DNA of 64,000 nt from Rhyacophila brunnea (lineage: Eukaryota; Arthropoda; Insecta; Trichoptera; Rhyacophilidae). The notes beneath the pieces are model-generated. The model was not told the DNA's origin and searched no databases. It worked only from the letters and a program-made list of their open reading frames with translations. A program made the translations under genes and the position numbers. The DNA lies in contig JAGYXB010000831.1 of assembly GCA_022495005.1 (NCBI GenBank), positions 248,001-312,000 on the forward strand, given 5' to 3'. Shown piece by piece: positions 54,039 through 64,000 of this stretch (its first letter is position 1; each line of letters starts with the position of its first letter).

Positions 54039-55612
54039 ATATTCTTCTTCTCTTCTCTTCTCTTCTTTCTCGGCACTACATCCCGGGGCGAGATTTGGCC
54101 TCCTCTACAATTGTCCTCCACACGCTCCTTTCCCTGGCTGCTCCTCTCCAGTCTCCAGCCCTCCCCATCTTTCTCCAGTCCTCTTCGATACAGTCAGCCC
54201 ACCTCTTCTTTGGTCTGCCCCTAGACCGTTTCCACTGTGGGATCCACTTGGTCATGATTTTTGGCATCCTGTGCTCAGGCATTCTCTCAACGTGTCCAGC
54301 CCACCTTAGTCTTTGGGATCGACAGAATTTCACCACCGTTTCATGTTTTATTAACTCTTCTAACTCGTGGTTCATTTTTATCCTGTAACTTCCATTTTCC
54401 AATGTGGGCCCGAAAATTCTCCTGAGGATCTTTCTTTCGAATATGGCCAGTTTATGTTCTTCCCTTTGAATGAGGCACCATGTCTCACAGCCATAGGTAG
54501 CTACTGGTCAAATAACTGTTTTGTAGATAAGCAGTTTGCTATTCTTGGTTAGGATTTTCGAACTCAGTAGACCCTTACAGGCGTAGAAGCACTTATTAGC
54601 AGCTATGAGTCGTATGCTCACCTCTTCTGTTGTTTTATTGAGTGTGTTTAGGTTAGAGCCCAGGTACGTGAAGCTCTGAACCTCTTCCCATACCTGCTGC
54701 TCCACACAGATATTTCGAGGTGGACCCTGCTCTCGTGTGGATACCATGTATTTTGTTTTGCAGGCGTTTATTTCTAATCCAAGCTTTTCCGCTTCCTTTT
54801 TCAATGTTGTGGCATGGTCGATCAGTCTTTGTTTGGATCAGCTGGTTATGACTATGTCGTCAGCATAGGCGCACATCTGGGATGTGTTAGAGTTAACACA
54901 ACCCCTTATGTCAACCTTACGGGCTATGGCCTCGAGAACCAGGTTGAACATCATGGTGGAGAGTGCGTCACCCTGCCTTACACCAGACTCAATCACAATA
55001 TGGTCCGTTAGCTCATTTTGTATGTTTATGACGGCCTTTGACTCAGTTAGGGAGACATGTATCAGTCTTCCAAGCTTTGAGGGGATTCCTAGTATTTTTA
55101 GTGCATACAACATTTTTTCTCTGTTGATACTGTCAAAAGCTTGTTTGAAGTCGATGAAGACATGATACAAAATCATATTATACTCATACCCATTTTCCAT
55201 AGTTTGCCGCATCAGGTGAATATGATCAATGGTGGATCGATTGGGGCGGAATCCGCACTGGTATTCTCCCAAGATACTCTCAGTATACCTTAGTAATCTT
55301 GCATATAGAATACTGGAAAAAACTTTGAGTGATACCTTTGTAGTTCTCACATTTAGTCTTATCCTCCTTTTTAAGTATAGGTACTATAATACCCATCTTC
55401 CATTCTTCGGGGAGTATATATTGAGAATTAATTGGTATAGATGTTCTTCCAGCTTTGGTCCCCCCTTTTTAATTAATTCAGCAGCTATCATATCAACACC
55501 AGGAGCTTTATTATTTTTTAACCCCCTTAGTGCCTGCTTTACTTCATTCAGCATAGGTTCTTCAATGACGTCTATTTTAAAATCAACCAGCTTGACATAA
55601 AAATTCATTTAC
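54039..55612 (-). pseudogene. 5'-truncated RTE-like LINE with reverse transcriptase domain, frameshifted
   Basis: Three open parts on the minus strand follow one another. 55608-55384 has LRGLKNNKAPGVDMIAAELI. 55350-54838 has GEYQCGFRPNRSTIDHIHLM, then FIDFKQAFDSINR and GVRQGDALS and the catalytic MCAYADDIVITS. 54804-54076 has FTYLGSNLNTL, FERKILRRIFGPTLENGSYR and GRPKKRWADCIEEDWRKMG, ending SRPGM. The endonuclease half is missing. Frameshifts and stops lie near 55360, 54836 and 54508. An (AGAAG)n tail closes the 3' end at 54039-54065. Confidence 0.85.
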
Positions 55613-56371
55613 TACAATTTGTATTAAATTTTGGACTTGCCAGTTTTGAAAACAGACGCCTCATTTGTATCTACCTGAAAGCCTGTCGATTCCTGAGTTA
55701 ATAATCTCCTATATATAATTATTATCCTAAGAGATTTTAGAAAACGCACCAACTGCTCATTTAAGCGACATTTTATTGTTATTTTACATCTTCACTTCGA
55801 TCTGTGCGCTACCGAATTATCTACTGTTTGAATTGAACACATTTCAGAAATTTTCCATGATTTTACAGGTACATGACGTTTATATCCGATATTTTCTTAC
55901 ATACCTTATTCGATCGCCATATTTACTGTTTACGCCTAACAAAATTACATGTTCGTCGTTTAATACCTTCTACATCACTATGTACGCATTGGCGAACATC
56001 ATTTTTTTCCGGCGAAAAAACTATAATATTGGAACGATTCGAAATCCTCGCATTGTCTGACTTATTCCATGTTGTTCCATTGTACCACTTATTCCGTCTG
56101 GAATTATTCTATAGATAAATAGATATTATTCCAAATTTGATTTTTTTAAATACTTTATGGCAATTCACACACTATTTTTTTATTGAATAATTACCTAAAT
56201 ATATTTGAGGCTATTACAATAGTACTAATTATTTATGCTTAATTTGAATCATTGCAAAGAATGAAACAAATTTAAATCTTTATTTTAAACAATCTGACAT
56301 TAGTGAAAGGCATCATATTATTATAACAACGGGTGATATTATAGTATTGTAATACCTACATATTTATTTCA
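55613..56371. other. No recognised feature
   Basis: AT-rich DNA; the two overlapping open frames at 55776-56118 have no domain. Confidence 0.35.
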
Positions 56372-56905
56372 ATCCACTACGGGTTGAAGACCAAGGCAGT
56401 CTGATTCTACTCTTATCGGTTATACAAATTTGTGATATTATATCTATTTTTATCCTCCTTATCATCATCGACCTGGACCAATCCACTGCTGGATAAAGAC
56501 CTCCCTAACCTGATTATACTCCTTTCTGTCATCTGAATAGCTATATTTATCAAAATCGGTGACATTATATACTTATCTCTCTATTTATAATGCATTATCA
56601 TCATGAGCCTGAATCAATCCACTCCTGGATGAAGGCCTCTCTAAGTTGTTTGTATTTCTGTCGGTCATAATATGAATTGCTATATTTATTAAAATTGCTG
56701 ATATTGTATTTACCTATTCATATCATTATTATCATCATCAACCAGGATCAATCCACTGCTGGATGAAGTTATCCCAACCTAATTCTACTGTTCTTGGTGA
56801 TATATTATTTATGATTTTATATACCTACCCATTTATATCGTCATCAACCTGTATCAATCCACTGCTGGATAAAGGTCTCTTTAAGCTGATTCCACACCTT
56901 TGGTT
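56372..56905. repeat. Degenerate tandem array of about five units
   Basis: The core AATCCACTGCTGGAT or a variant occurs near 56373, 56480, 56615, 56750 and 56857, at spacings of 107-136 bp. Each is followed by AAGRCCTCYCT-like and CTGATTCTACTC-like text and preceded by ATCATCATCAACCTG-like text. The units are diverged by point changes and indels. Confidence 0.7.
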
Positions 56906-57420
56906 CCAATAAATCCCTACTCTCATCAGAATTGGTCTATTCCTCTCAGATGTATTGTTTCATTATTTATCAACATTTGTTTCGAAATGAATGTCCCGCA
57001 CCAAAACTATATTGTTTAAGGTTAAATTTTGAATTCAAATGATTTTTTTATTCTACGGCTGCAAGCATTTATTTTTTATAGACAATGAAACAAAATAATG
57101 CTTAAATTAATTTTTTACACTGCTAACCTTCTTCTATTATCTGAATGGGCCCCGTGGGAGATTGATATTCTCGTTATATTGGATCACTATTTATCATAAT
57201 CACATATATTGCTTTATGTTCGAATGACTGCACGTGATTTGATGAAACATATTACTACTACTACACACATACATGGCAATCAGCGATTGCCAGTTGTAGC
57301 CTGAGGTGGTATCCGAGAATATTGTGAAGGCCACACTCCAGAATAGACTACGCATATGACCCCAAATTTATATTAGCATTGACGACTTGCAAATCGTAAT
57401 ACTGACAAATTAGCGAAATG
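56906..57420. other. No recognised feature
   Basis: AT-rich DNA between the tandem array and a LINE relic; no frame, exon or repeat pair was found. Confidence 0.35.
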
Positions 57421-57499
57421 TCAAACTGTCTGAGGTGAATGAAAATCCATCCCGAAGAGAAAACTATGGCACCGTCTCTGCATACTTCACTTCTTTTTC

Positions 57500-58245
57500 T
57501 TTCACCCTGTCACCCTGCAGCGCGTAGATCGCTTTTGTAGCACCACTGCAAGGTAAGGGAGGGCTGGCCACGACGGAACCCTTGAGGCTGTGGCACAAGT
57601 GTCGCACTCTTTGGCGGCATCCGGAACACATGTCCCAGCCACGTAAAACGTCTCTTTGTGATTACATCAATCACCACAGGTTGCTGTATCTGCTCACGAA
57701 CTCGGGTGTTTGTAACGCGGTCGTACCAATATACCCCTAAGATTCGGCGGAGACATCGATTCTCAAAGCTCAAAAGCCGAAACCTTTAAAGCTTAGTGAG
57801 ATGCCATGTCTCACAGCCATACAGGAGCACAGGTAACACACACCCGTTGGACAAACGGCATTTGGCACTCACAGAATACAGCTTTGAACTCCATGCAACT
57901 CCATGTTGGCTGAATGGAGCCCCGCCATACCCATGCAGATTTCAAGCTCACTAGAAATACCACCATCGTCGACAACTCTGGCACCCAACTATTTGAACTT
58001 GGATATCAGCTCGACGGGCAAACCGGAAATCCGCAAAGGAGTGTCGGCATCAATGCATACAGCACTGCATATGGATTCGGTCTTAGCCGCATTCAGATGA
58101 AGACCCACACGCTTCGAGTTCGCGGAGAGTCTGTTCACGGTTACCTCCAACCATTCGATCGTCAAGTCAAACACGACTTCACAATTATATTAAAATCCAA
58201 CACCATGTCATTAGGACGACAAGCCGTCTGCAAGACCTAGCGAGA
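57500..58245 (-). pseudogene. LINE reverse transcriptase C-terminal relic of a second family
   Basis: On the minus strand, VGLHLNAAKTESICSAV, then FKYLGARVVDDGGISSELEI, then VLPVLLYGCETWHLTKL, and after a stop LSFENRCLRRILGVYWYDRV and RRFTWLGHVFRMPPKSATLV. This is the reverse transcriptase thumb and C-terminal domain of a non-LTR element distinct from the one at 54-55.6 kb (RCLRRILGVYW instead of RKILRRIYGP). There are a few stops and frame changes, and no catalytic YADD. Confidence 0.7.
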
Positions 58246-58326
58246 CAGACTGGCGACCGCTAGTTAAAACTTATTCATAATTTTGAATTTTATGGCTGTT
58301 AATCTATGTCTTAAGTTGTTATTTAA

Positions 58327-59454
58327 GGGGGGACATGCTCAGCGTAGGTCAAAATGGAGCTTTTGTTCTATTTTCAAAGCATGATCCTGGACATACCTTA
58401 AACGTTGTAGATAATCTATTTATATAATTTTGAAGCCTTATTATCCTTTATATTTATTTTAAAAATTTGATGACTGCATAAAGAGTTTTTATTACATAAA
58501 ATAGTATTCTTTTAAACCTCTCGCTCTAATGTTTTAGAATATAGTCATATTTTAGTACATAAATATGCAGTGGTGTTAAGATTCAGATTATTGACCTAAA
58601 ATAAGGTAGTGTTTTTTTGAAATACGCCATTTCTTTTGGCATTCCCCAGTGGTTAAGCTACAACATACGGCTGTAGCCATAAATTGACAAACTAAAACTG
58701 AAATAGGGAGTAAGAACATGTTAACGCGCGTGTTTGAACATGTACCTAACCGAAAAAAAAATCTTTTTTTTTAAACGGTACATGTTTAAACACGCGCGTT
58801 ATCATGATCTTACTCCCTACTTCAGTTTTAGTTTGTCAATTTATGGCTACGGCAGTATGTTGTAGCTTAACCACTGGGGAATGCCAAAAGAAATGGCGTA
58901 TTTCAAAAAAACACTACCTTATTCTTAGGTCAATAATTATTATAAAGCAATCATTATTCGTAGGATGTTAATCACACTTGAACGGTCAAAGACATAGGTT
59001 ATAATTATCTTTAGATTTATCTTCAAATGTGTTAATCTTGCCCATTTTTTGAATAATAAAATGCCCAATTCTTGTCAAATTTGGGATCACAGAGATTATC
59101 AATAAAATTTTTTATTGTAAATATTTCACTACAATAATGTTGATATAAATTATACTGATGGTTTTATAAATGCGTTTAAAAATTAATAAATGTAAAAAAT
59201 CTTAACACCACTGCACATTTATGTACTGAAATATGACTATATTCTAAAACATTAGAGCGAGAGGTTTAAAAGAATACTATTTTATGTAATAAAAATACTT
59301 TATGCAGTCATCAAATGTTTAAAATAAATATAACGGATAATAAGGCTTCAAAATTATATAAATAGATTATCTACAATGTTTAAGGTATGTCCAGGATCAT
59401 GCTTTGAAAATAGAAAAAAAGCTCCATTTTGACCCACGCTGAGCACGTCCGCTC
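58327..59454. mobile_element. 1.1-kb foldback element flanked by TTAA
   Basis: TTAA lies at 58323-58326 and 59455-59458. The arms are inverted copies along most of their length: 58336-58600 pairs with 59190-59446, and 58604-58760 pairs with about 58770-58935. The centre is a short poly-A/poly-T loop near 58745-58775. The right arm carries about 250 nt (58940-59190) with no partner on the left. It is noncoding. The TTAA flanks suggest a piggyBac-type origin. Confidence 0.75.
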
Positions 59455-59477
59455 TTAAGCAAAATATATATTACAAT

Positions 59478-60235
59478 TAGGGAATCCAATCCCGAGCCAA
59501 AATTCTGATCCCGGGATTTCGGGATTACAATTTGACAATCCTGGGATCTGGTCCCGGGATTGGCATTTTTTTTCCATTGTTAATATAAAAATTTTATATT
59601 CACAAATAACATTGATAAAATCGGTCAAAAATAAATCTAGTATAATTTATACTATTTAAGACATTTATTGTTAATATTGTATATCTACGTTCAATCTTGG
59701 AAATACATAATTTTAATGGAGTAAATAATATTGTAATATAAATAATAATGTGAATTTAATATGAGATTGCTGTTTCTGATAGTAAAGACTTAATGAATTG
59801 GATTAGCGAGATTTTAAATAGTAAAGCAAATAATCATGGCGTACTTTTGGCCTTTCCGCATCATAAATCTAATTAGTCAGCCAAATATGAAACTGCCGTA
59901 AAACGTATGAGATCATGGTGGAATTACTTTGTTAAAAGTGCGAAGCATTGTTTTTTCCATTTTTTCTCATTTTTATTAATCTATGTGAAAAAATAAAACG
60001 AATCGGCAACATACACATGGGTATAAATCAAACTTCATTCAAACTCAGTTAATTTCTAATGTAGTTATTTTTTATTATAAGTATTTTTTCTGTTATATTT
60101 TTGCTTTTATTTTATGTTCCATAAAAATTGATAAAAAAATCAATCCCGAAATCCCGGGATCATGTTTATCAATCCCGGGATTCATAGGTATCGGAAATAG
60201 CTCAGGATCTCGGGATCCCGGGATTGGAATCCCTA
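59478..60235. mobile_element. 758-bp hAT-type element, perfect 8-bp duplication
   Basis: ATTACAAT flanks it at 59470-59477 and 60236-60243. The ends are TAGGGAATCCAATCCCG and, read inward, TAGGGATTCCAATCCCG. CCCGGGAT palindromes recur near both ends (about 59511, 59551, 60155, 60175 and 60220). It is non-autonomous. The MITE at 47724-47858 is a deleted relative. Confidence 0.82.
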
Positions 60236-60243
60236 ATTACAAT

Positions 60244-61792
60244 GCATATCTTCCCTATACTTATATTTCTTGTTAATTGTCTAATAGAGGTTTTCTACAA
60301 CAGTCAATTTTAAAAAAATCCAGAGAAAGACTTAGTCTGTGGGGTAGGGAAGCCTGTTAATATGAATAATGATGAATAAAAGTTTTGTAAACATAAATGG
60401 TGTCCATAGTGGAATATGTGCAGAGAGAAGTGGGTGGCTGGGCTGATTGGAGTACTACATCTGGCAAATCATTTATCACGTCATGTTGATTAATAACAGT
60501 TTGGACCTTATAGGTTGATTGGATAATGCAGGTCGTATTTTAGAGTAAAAGAAGACAAGATAAAAAAAAAATCTTCGAAGATGTTTAAATTATCATTCAT
60601 TTATTTTTGGTTAAGGATAGAAAACATTCAGGAACACATTGCAGTGTATAATCTATATAACAAACAAACTCTTATAAAATAAAATATATTTGTAACTTTT
60701 AGGTACTTGAAAAATTATTATTGCAAAAACTTTGCTAAAAAGGTTCATTTTTTGAAAACATATGGACTTCGAATAGGTTTTATTTTTACTAGCTTCTGGA
60801 ATGTAGTGTTCATATCCTGTTCCGGGTACAATGTGGCAAGAAGACCTATGGAAACAATGTTATTAATTAATTATATGTTCAATTATAAGTAGAACAACCT
60901 CATTTGAATTGTCACCTCATTTATTGAATATTGGTTGCGAGAAGGTTTGAAAAGTATAGCAATATAAAACGTCATTGGCTGCAAACCGCTCAATACCAAT
61001 GGGCCAACATCTCATTAGTTGAATATCGCCTGTGCGATAAGCCGGTCAATGAATGTACCCGATTGCCTTACGAAATGCCAAAAACTATGCATGCGTCAAA
61101 CCTATGCGAATTTAGCTGAAAGTTTAATTCTATTAAAGTTCATTTAATTAAAATACCTAGCATATTATTAAATTTATCAACAGCTACATGTAAAATTTGA
61201 ATCATAATTTAAGAAATTACCACAGTAATCATTATTCAAGCGGTCATAATCGAAAGATCTATAGTAAAGGGGTAGAGGATTGCATGAGACAATGTCAAAA
61301 ACATACATTTTCACATCATCACACATCTGTTTGTACTTGAAAAAGGGTTGCTTTGTATGCAATTATAAGATTTTTATTAATAAAATTTGATTATATGAGG
61401 AGTTCATTACCAAACACGGCCAAGTCATATTCACTTTTTGTTTCAGGAGAGGCAAAGGTTGTTTGAGCACCTTTTCATGACATTTTATGTTTTTATTCCA
61501 TCTATACAGCTTCATATACTCTCAATAAGACAATTGAAAAGATAAAATTTTATTGAAGATGCTTAGTTTTGTCATAAAATCAGCTTGAATACATTACAAT
61601 GAGTTGAAATGGTCATTAAAATTTACATAGGCAATTCAGTCTTCCAGCAGTGAGTTATTTTAGCTCATTATCAATCATTCATTTATTCTCATTAATTAAA
61701 CACGAATGTATTCAAATGCTAGATCAAACAAAAGAATAATGATGTATTATTCATAATCTATAATGTAATGATAAACCAAATGCAATCCTTAC
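60244..61792. other. No recognised feature
   Basis: This should hold further introns or exons of the partial gene at the right edge if it continues, but I could not place a convincing exon. A 21-codon open stretch at 61392-61454 (minus) has an acceptable donor but a poor acceptor. Confidence 0.3.
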
Positions 61793-61906
61793 CTTGTAAA
61801 AGAACTGACATAAGTCTTTTATTCAATATCTGATTTTGGAATAATTCAAAAAGAGTTATTAGTCCTCTGTGAGTTGTTTCTGACCCCATGACGTGCTTAA
61901 GTTCCT
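61793..61906 (-). CDS. Internal exon of the same unidentified gene
   Basis: Acceptor ATGTCTTTTCAG and donor TTACAAG|GTAAGG bound 114 nt. In the frame set by the upstream exon it reads EELKHVMGSETTHRGLITLF followed by ELFQNQILNKRLMSVLLQ, then a split codon that begins with G. The Leu/Phe periodicity looks like an amphipathic helical or HEAT/ARM-type repeat. I could not find a convincing next exon between 60244 and 61792. The nucleobindin gene lies farther along the same strand, more than 12 kb away, so this is a separate gene or it ends in an exon I cannot see. Confidence 0.6.
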
Positions 61907-62754
61907 CTGAAAAGACATTTAAAAACTAAAATAAGATAAGAGCACTGAAAGCCTTCAAGCTTAATTACATATAACATTTATCCTGTCAGACTAGTATTTT
62001 TGAACTGGCTTATAGAAATCGCATCTAGTGTGTGATATTTACAGCTATTTTTTCATATAGCGAACAGGTTAAAATTTCTCAAATAAATACTAAAAATTTC
62101 ATTGTAAATTAATATTCATACCATATAATATTTTAGTGATAAAAAAAAATTTCAATGGATTTTGTATAAGTTATCTTTTTTGTACCCTAAAGAAAAGGTT
62201 TCTATAAAATTTATTGTCTGATGGTTTTATTTTAGGTGGGGTTTTAATACGATACATGTTGCAAGCAGGTATTTTTTCATTTTGACAAAATTTTGGATTA
62301 TTTCCTTCCAAATTGCTTACTTTCTTACCCCAGCATCTGGAAAATTTTGTAAACAGTAAGTACCTATATGGAAAGTAAATAAAAAAATTGTGACAGATTA
62401 CTAGAAATCCATAACTAGTTTCATTTTTTTAGCTAACAATATATGCAATATTCTCATCTCATAGTGGAAAGATTTTGGAATAGTGGTAGTAATCAGTACC
62501 AAAACAGATAACTATATTTGTCAATAGCAGTATACCTACAGTGAAATCCAATTAATATAAAAATGATGAATTCTAAATACACTATAAACCAAAATTTTCA
62601 TTAAAATATGTCCCCATGAGTTCCTACAGAGCAGTGCCTTTTTTCCGCAACCATATCAGTAAACCATTAGAAAAAGCGAATAGTGAAAAAAAATGTCCTC
62701 AATCTCATTAAGATTATTAAAAAATTCATCTTTAAAGTTAAGTAATCATAGAAT
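61907..62754. other. Intron of the partial right-edge gene, no element seen
   Basis: AT-rich intronic DNA without paired repeats that I can defend. Confidence 0.35.
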
Positions 62755-63200
62755 ATAATAATTACAAGATAAAAAGAACTTTTTATATAAGTACAATGTT
62801 TTTAAATTTTCTGTTGAATTATTATGCTCAAACTTGTACTTGATATGAAGTAAATAAAAAACAAACAGACAAACAAATTTAGAACAATGAAATGTCATTT
62901 TGACATTTCATTTTGATTTCCATAGTAACGCATGTATATATTAATAATTTAGTTGCTAGGACCACCCCCTTAGCAACCAATAATAGTCTTTTACTTTTTA
63001 CGGATTTTTCTGAAATAACTTTCCATACAAAACAGAATTAACTGAAAATGAATTCAATTCTGCTTAAAGATGGCTAAAAGTATTAAAAGATTGCATTGGC
63101 ATCGTGTTCTGATATATTCTAAAAGTTAGTTAAAAATCGATTGCAAGATTTGTACTGGACAAACAAGAATACCTACGGGCTAATAAAAACGTTGTAAAAA
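62755..63200 (+). repeat. Dispersed repeat family X, copy 4
   Basis: It is nearly identical to copy 3 at 14007-14487, from AATTACAAGATAAAAAGAAC to AATAAAAACGTTGTAAAAA, with a small deletion near 63126. It lies in the intron between the two exons of the partial right-edge gene. Confidence 0.65.
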
Positions 63201-63788
63201 AGGCGACTGATGAATATAAACGACTTAGAAAATTCACCTTGGTTTAGTTCTAATTAACTAACCAACAGGATTAACATATAACAAACATAAGTAACAATGG
63301 AGGTAGCCAACTTTGAAATAGCCTCACTTGTAGAAAAACAATGAAACTTATTTTTATATAAAATTAACAATCCTATTTTCTGAGGTTGAATCGGAAAAAA
63401 GTCAAAAGATTAACCCCTTTAACATGGTAACATAAAAGTACCCATGCCATGTTTTGTTACCTACATTACATTTGCAACTTGGTATCTAATTCTGGCCATC
63501 ACTAATTTTATTTTGAAAGAAATAAAATTGTGTTGGTAATAGCAGCAATGAAAATTGCGAAAAGAACAATTTTACATATTTATTTTCCCTACATATTTTT
63601 TTGTATTTCTGTATTACCTATTGTAATCCTTGTGGTTTAAAAAGTTTATGAAAGAATAGAATAAAAGAAATAGATCATCAAGATTAGTTTGTTACTACTC
63701 TCAAGAATTTTGCCACATTCCTGAATAGCCATGATTAAATAACTATTCTAATTTTTTAAATATTATTATATAGAAATAAGTATTTTAC
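63201..63788. other. Intron of the partial right-edge gene
   Basis: No recognised element or exon in this AT-rich stretch. Confidence 0.35.
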
Positions 63789-63907
63789 CTTGTCTGGCAG
63801 AAAGAAATACTGTTTTTACAGCTACTCTAGCTCGAGATTTAGCTAGGAGGTCGCGGGGCTCTGACTTGCGAGGTACATTTTCATTTTCCTTGGTCAAATA
63901 TTGACGT
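63789..63907 (-). CDS. Internal exon of an unidentified gene running in from the right edge
   Basis: Acceptor TTTTTTTCCAG and donor AGACAAG|GTAAAA bound a 119-nt stretch with one open frame of 39 codons, starting RQYLTKENENVPRKSEPRDL and ending VKTVFLSARQ. The open frame ends one base into a Glu codon that is completed exactly by the exon at 61793-61906. I do not recognise the family. The alternation of basic and hydrophobic residues suggests a helical segment. The 5' part of the gene is outside the window. Confidence 0.6.
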
Positions 63908-64000
63908 CTGGAAAAAAATATGATGTCAATGAGAGAAAGACTAAAATTAACAAAGTGATGTTCAAATTATTAACAGAATATATTCATAAAGGTAGGTATG

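Noticed and set aside
57903..58240. Open frames on the plus strand
   Set aside because: The minus strand carries recognisable LINE reverse transcriptase motifs across the same bases.
61392..61454. Possible third exon of the right-edge gene
   Set aside because: The donor (TTTG|GTAATG) is acceptable and the phase can fit, but the acceptor lacks a pyrimidine tract and the residues do not continue the helical pattern.

Overview
The window is a stretch of AT-rich animal nuclear DNA, almost certainly from an insect. The evidence is a spliced gene with long introns and GT-AG junctions, RTE-like and CR1/jockey-like LINE relics, mariner and hAT elements, tRNA-headed SINE-like sequences, and short TTAGG runs, the ancestral arthropod telomere repeat. 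A hemipteran fits the overall style, but nothing here proves the order. There is no sign of prokaryotic operons, CRISPR arrays or phage.

The one gene that can be reconstructed in full is a nucleobindin (NUCB1/calnuc family) on the minus strand, coding from 49233 down to 33144. Eight coding exon positions join in frame to give about 554 residues: a signal peptide, the conserved helical and basic N-terminal half, two canonical EF-hand loops, and a long Pro/Gln-rich tail. The fifth position is occupied by two tandem exons of identical length (103 nt) and identical phase, 47 nt apart. They encode two different 34-residue versions of the segment leading into EF-hand 1. Using both would shift the frame, so they look like a mutually exclusive splicing pair. 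This is the most interesting item in the window.

A second gene enters from the right edge on the minus strand. Two exons (63789-63907 and 61793-61906) join in frame, but I do not recognise the product.

The rest is mostly mobile DNA. From left to right: a LINE 3' end (1-75); a CR1/jockey-type relic; a TTAGG-bearing inverted-repeat element (2340-2526); a hAT-type element (2980-3539); copies of a dispersed repeat (here called family X) at about 4.4, 11.2, 14.0 and 62.8 kb; a 1.7 kb element bounded by perfect 27-bp inverted repeats (5884-7585); a LINE relic split by a hAT-type MITE (9.6-10.5 kb); three copies of a small hAT-type MITE with 8-bp target duplications (15.1, 17.6 and 19.1 kb); two RTE-like LINE relics (18.2 and 22.4 kb); a decayed transposase-like gene cut by a SINE (25.6-26.9 kb); and a pogo-like MITE (29.6 kb).

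The nucleobindin gene has absorbed many insertions. They include a nearly intact mariner in intron 4, a gutted mariner and two hAT-type elements in intron 5, a 135-bp hAT-type MITE 22 nt past the exon 2 donor, and another element ending about 27 nt before the first coding exon. To the right of the gene lie a 5'-truncated RTE-like LINE (54.0-55.6 kb), a degenerate tandem array (56.4-56.9 kb), another LINE relic (57.5-58.2 kb), a 1.1 kb foldback element flanked by TTAA (58.3-59.5 kb), and a 758-bp hAT-type element with a perfect 8-bp duplication (59.5-60.2 kb).
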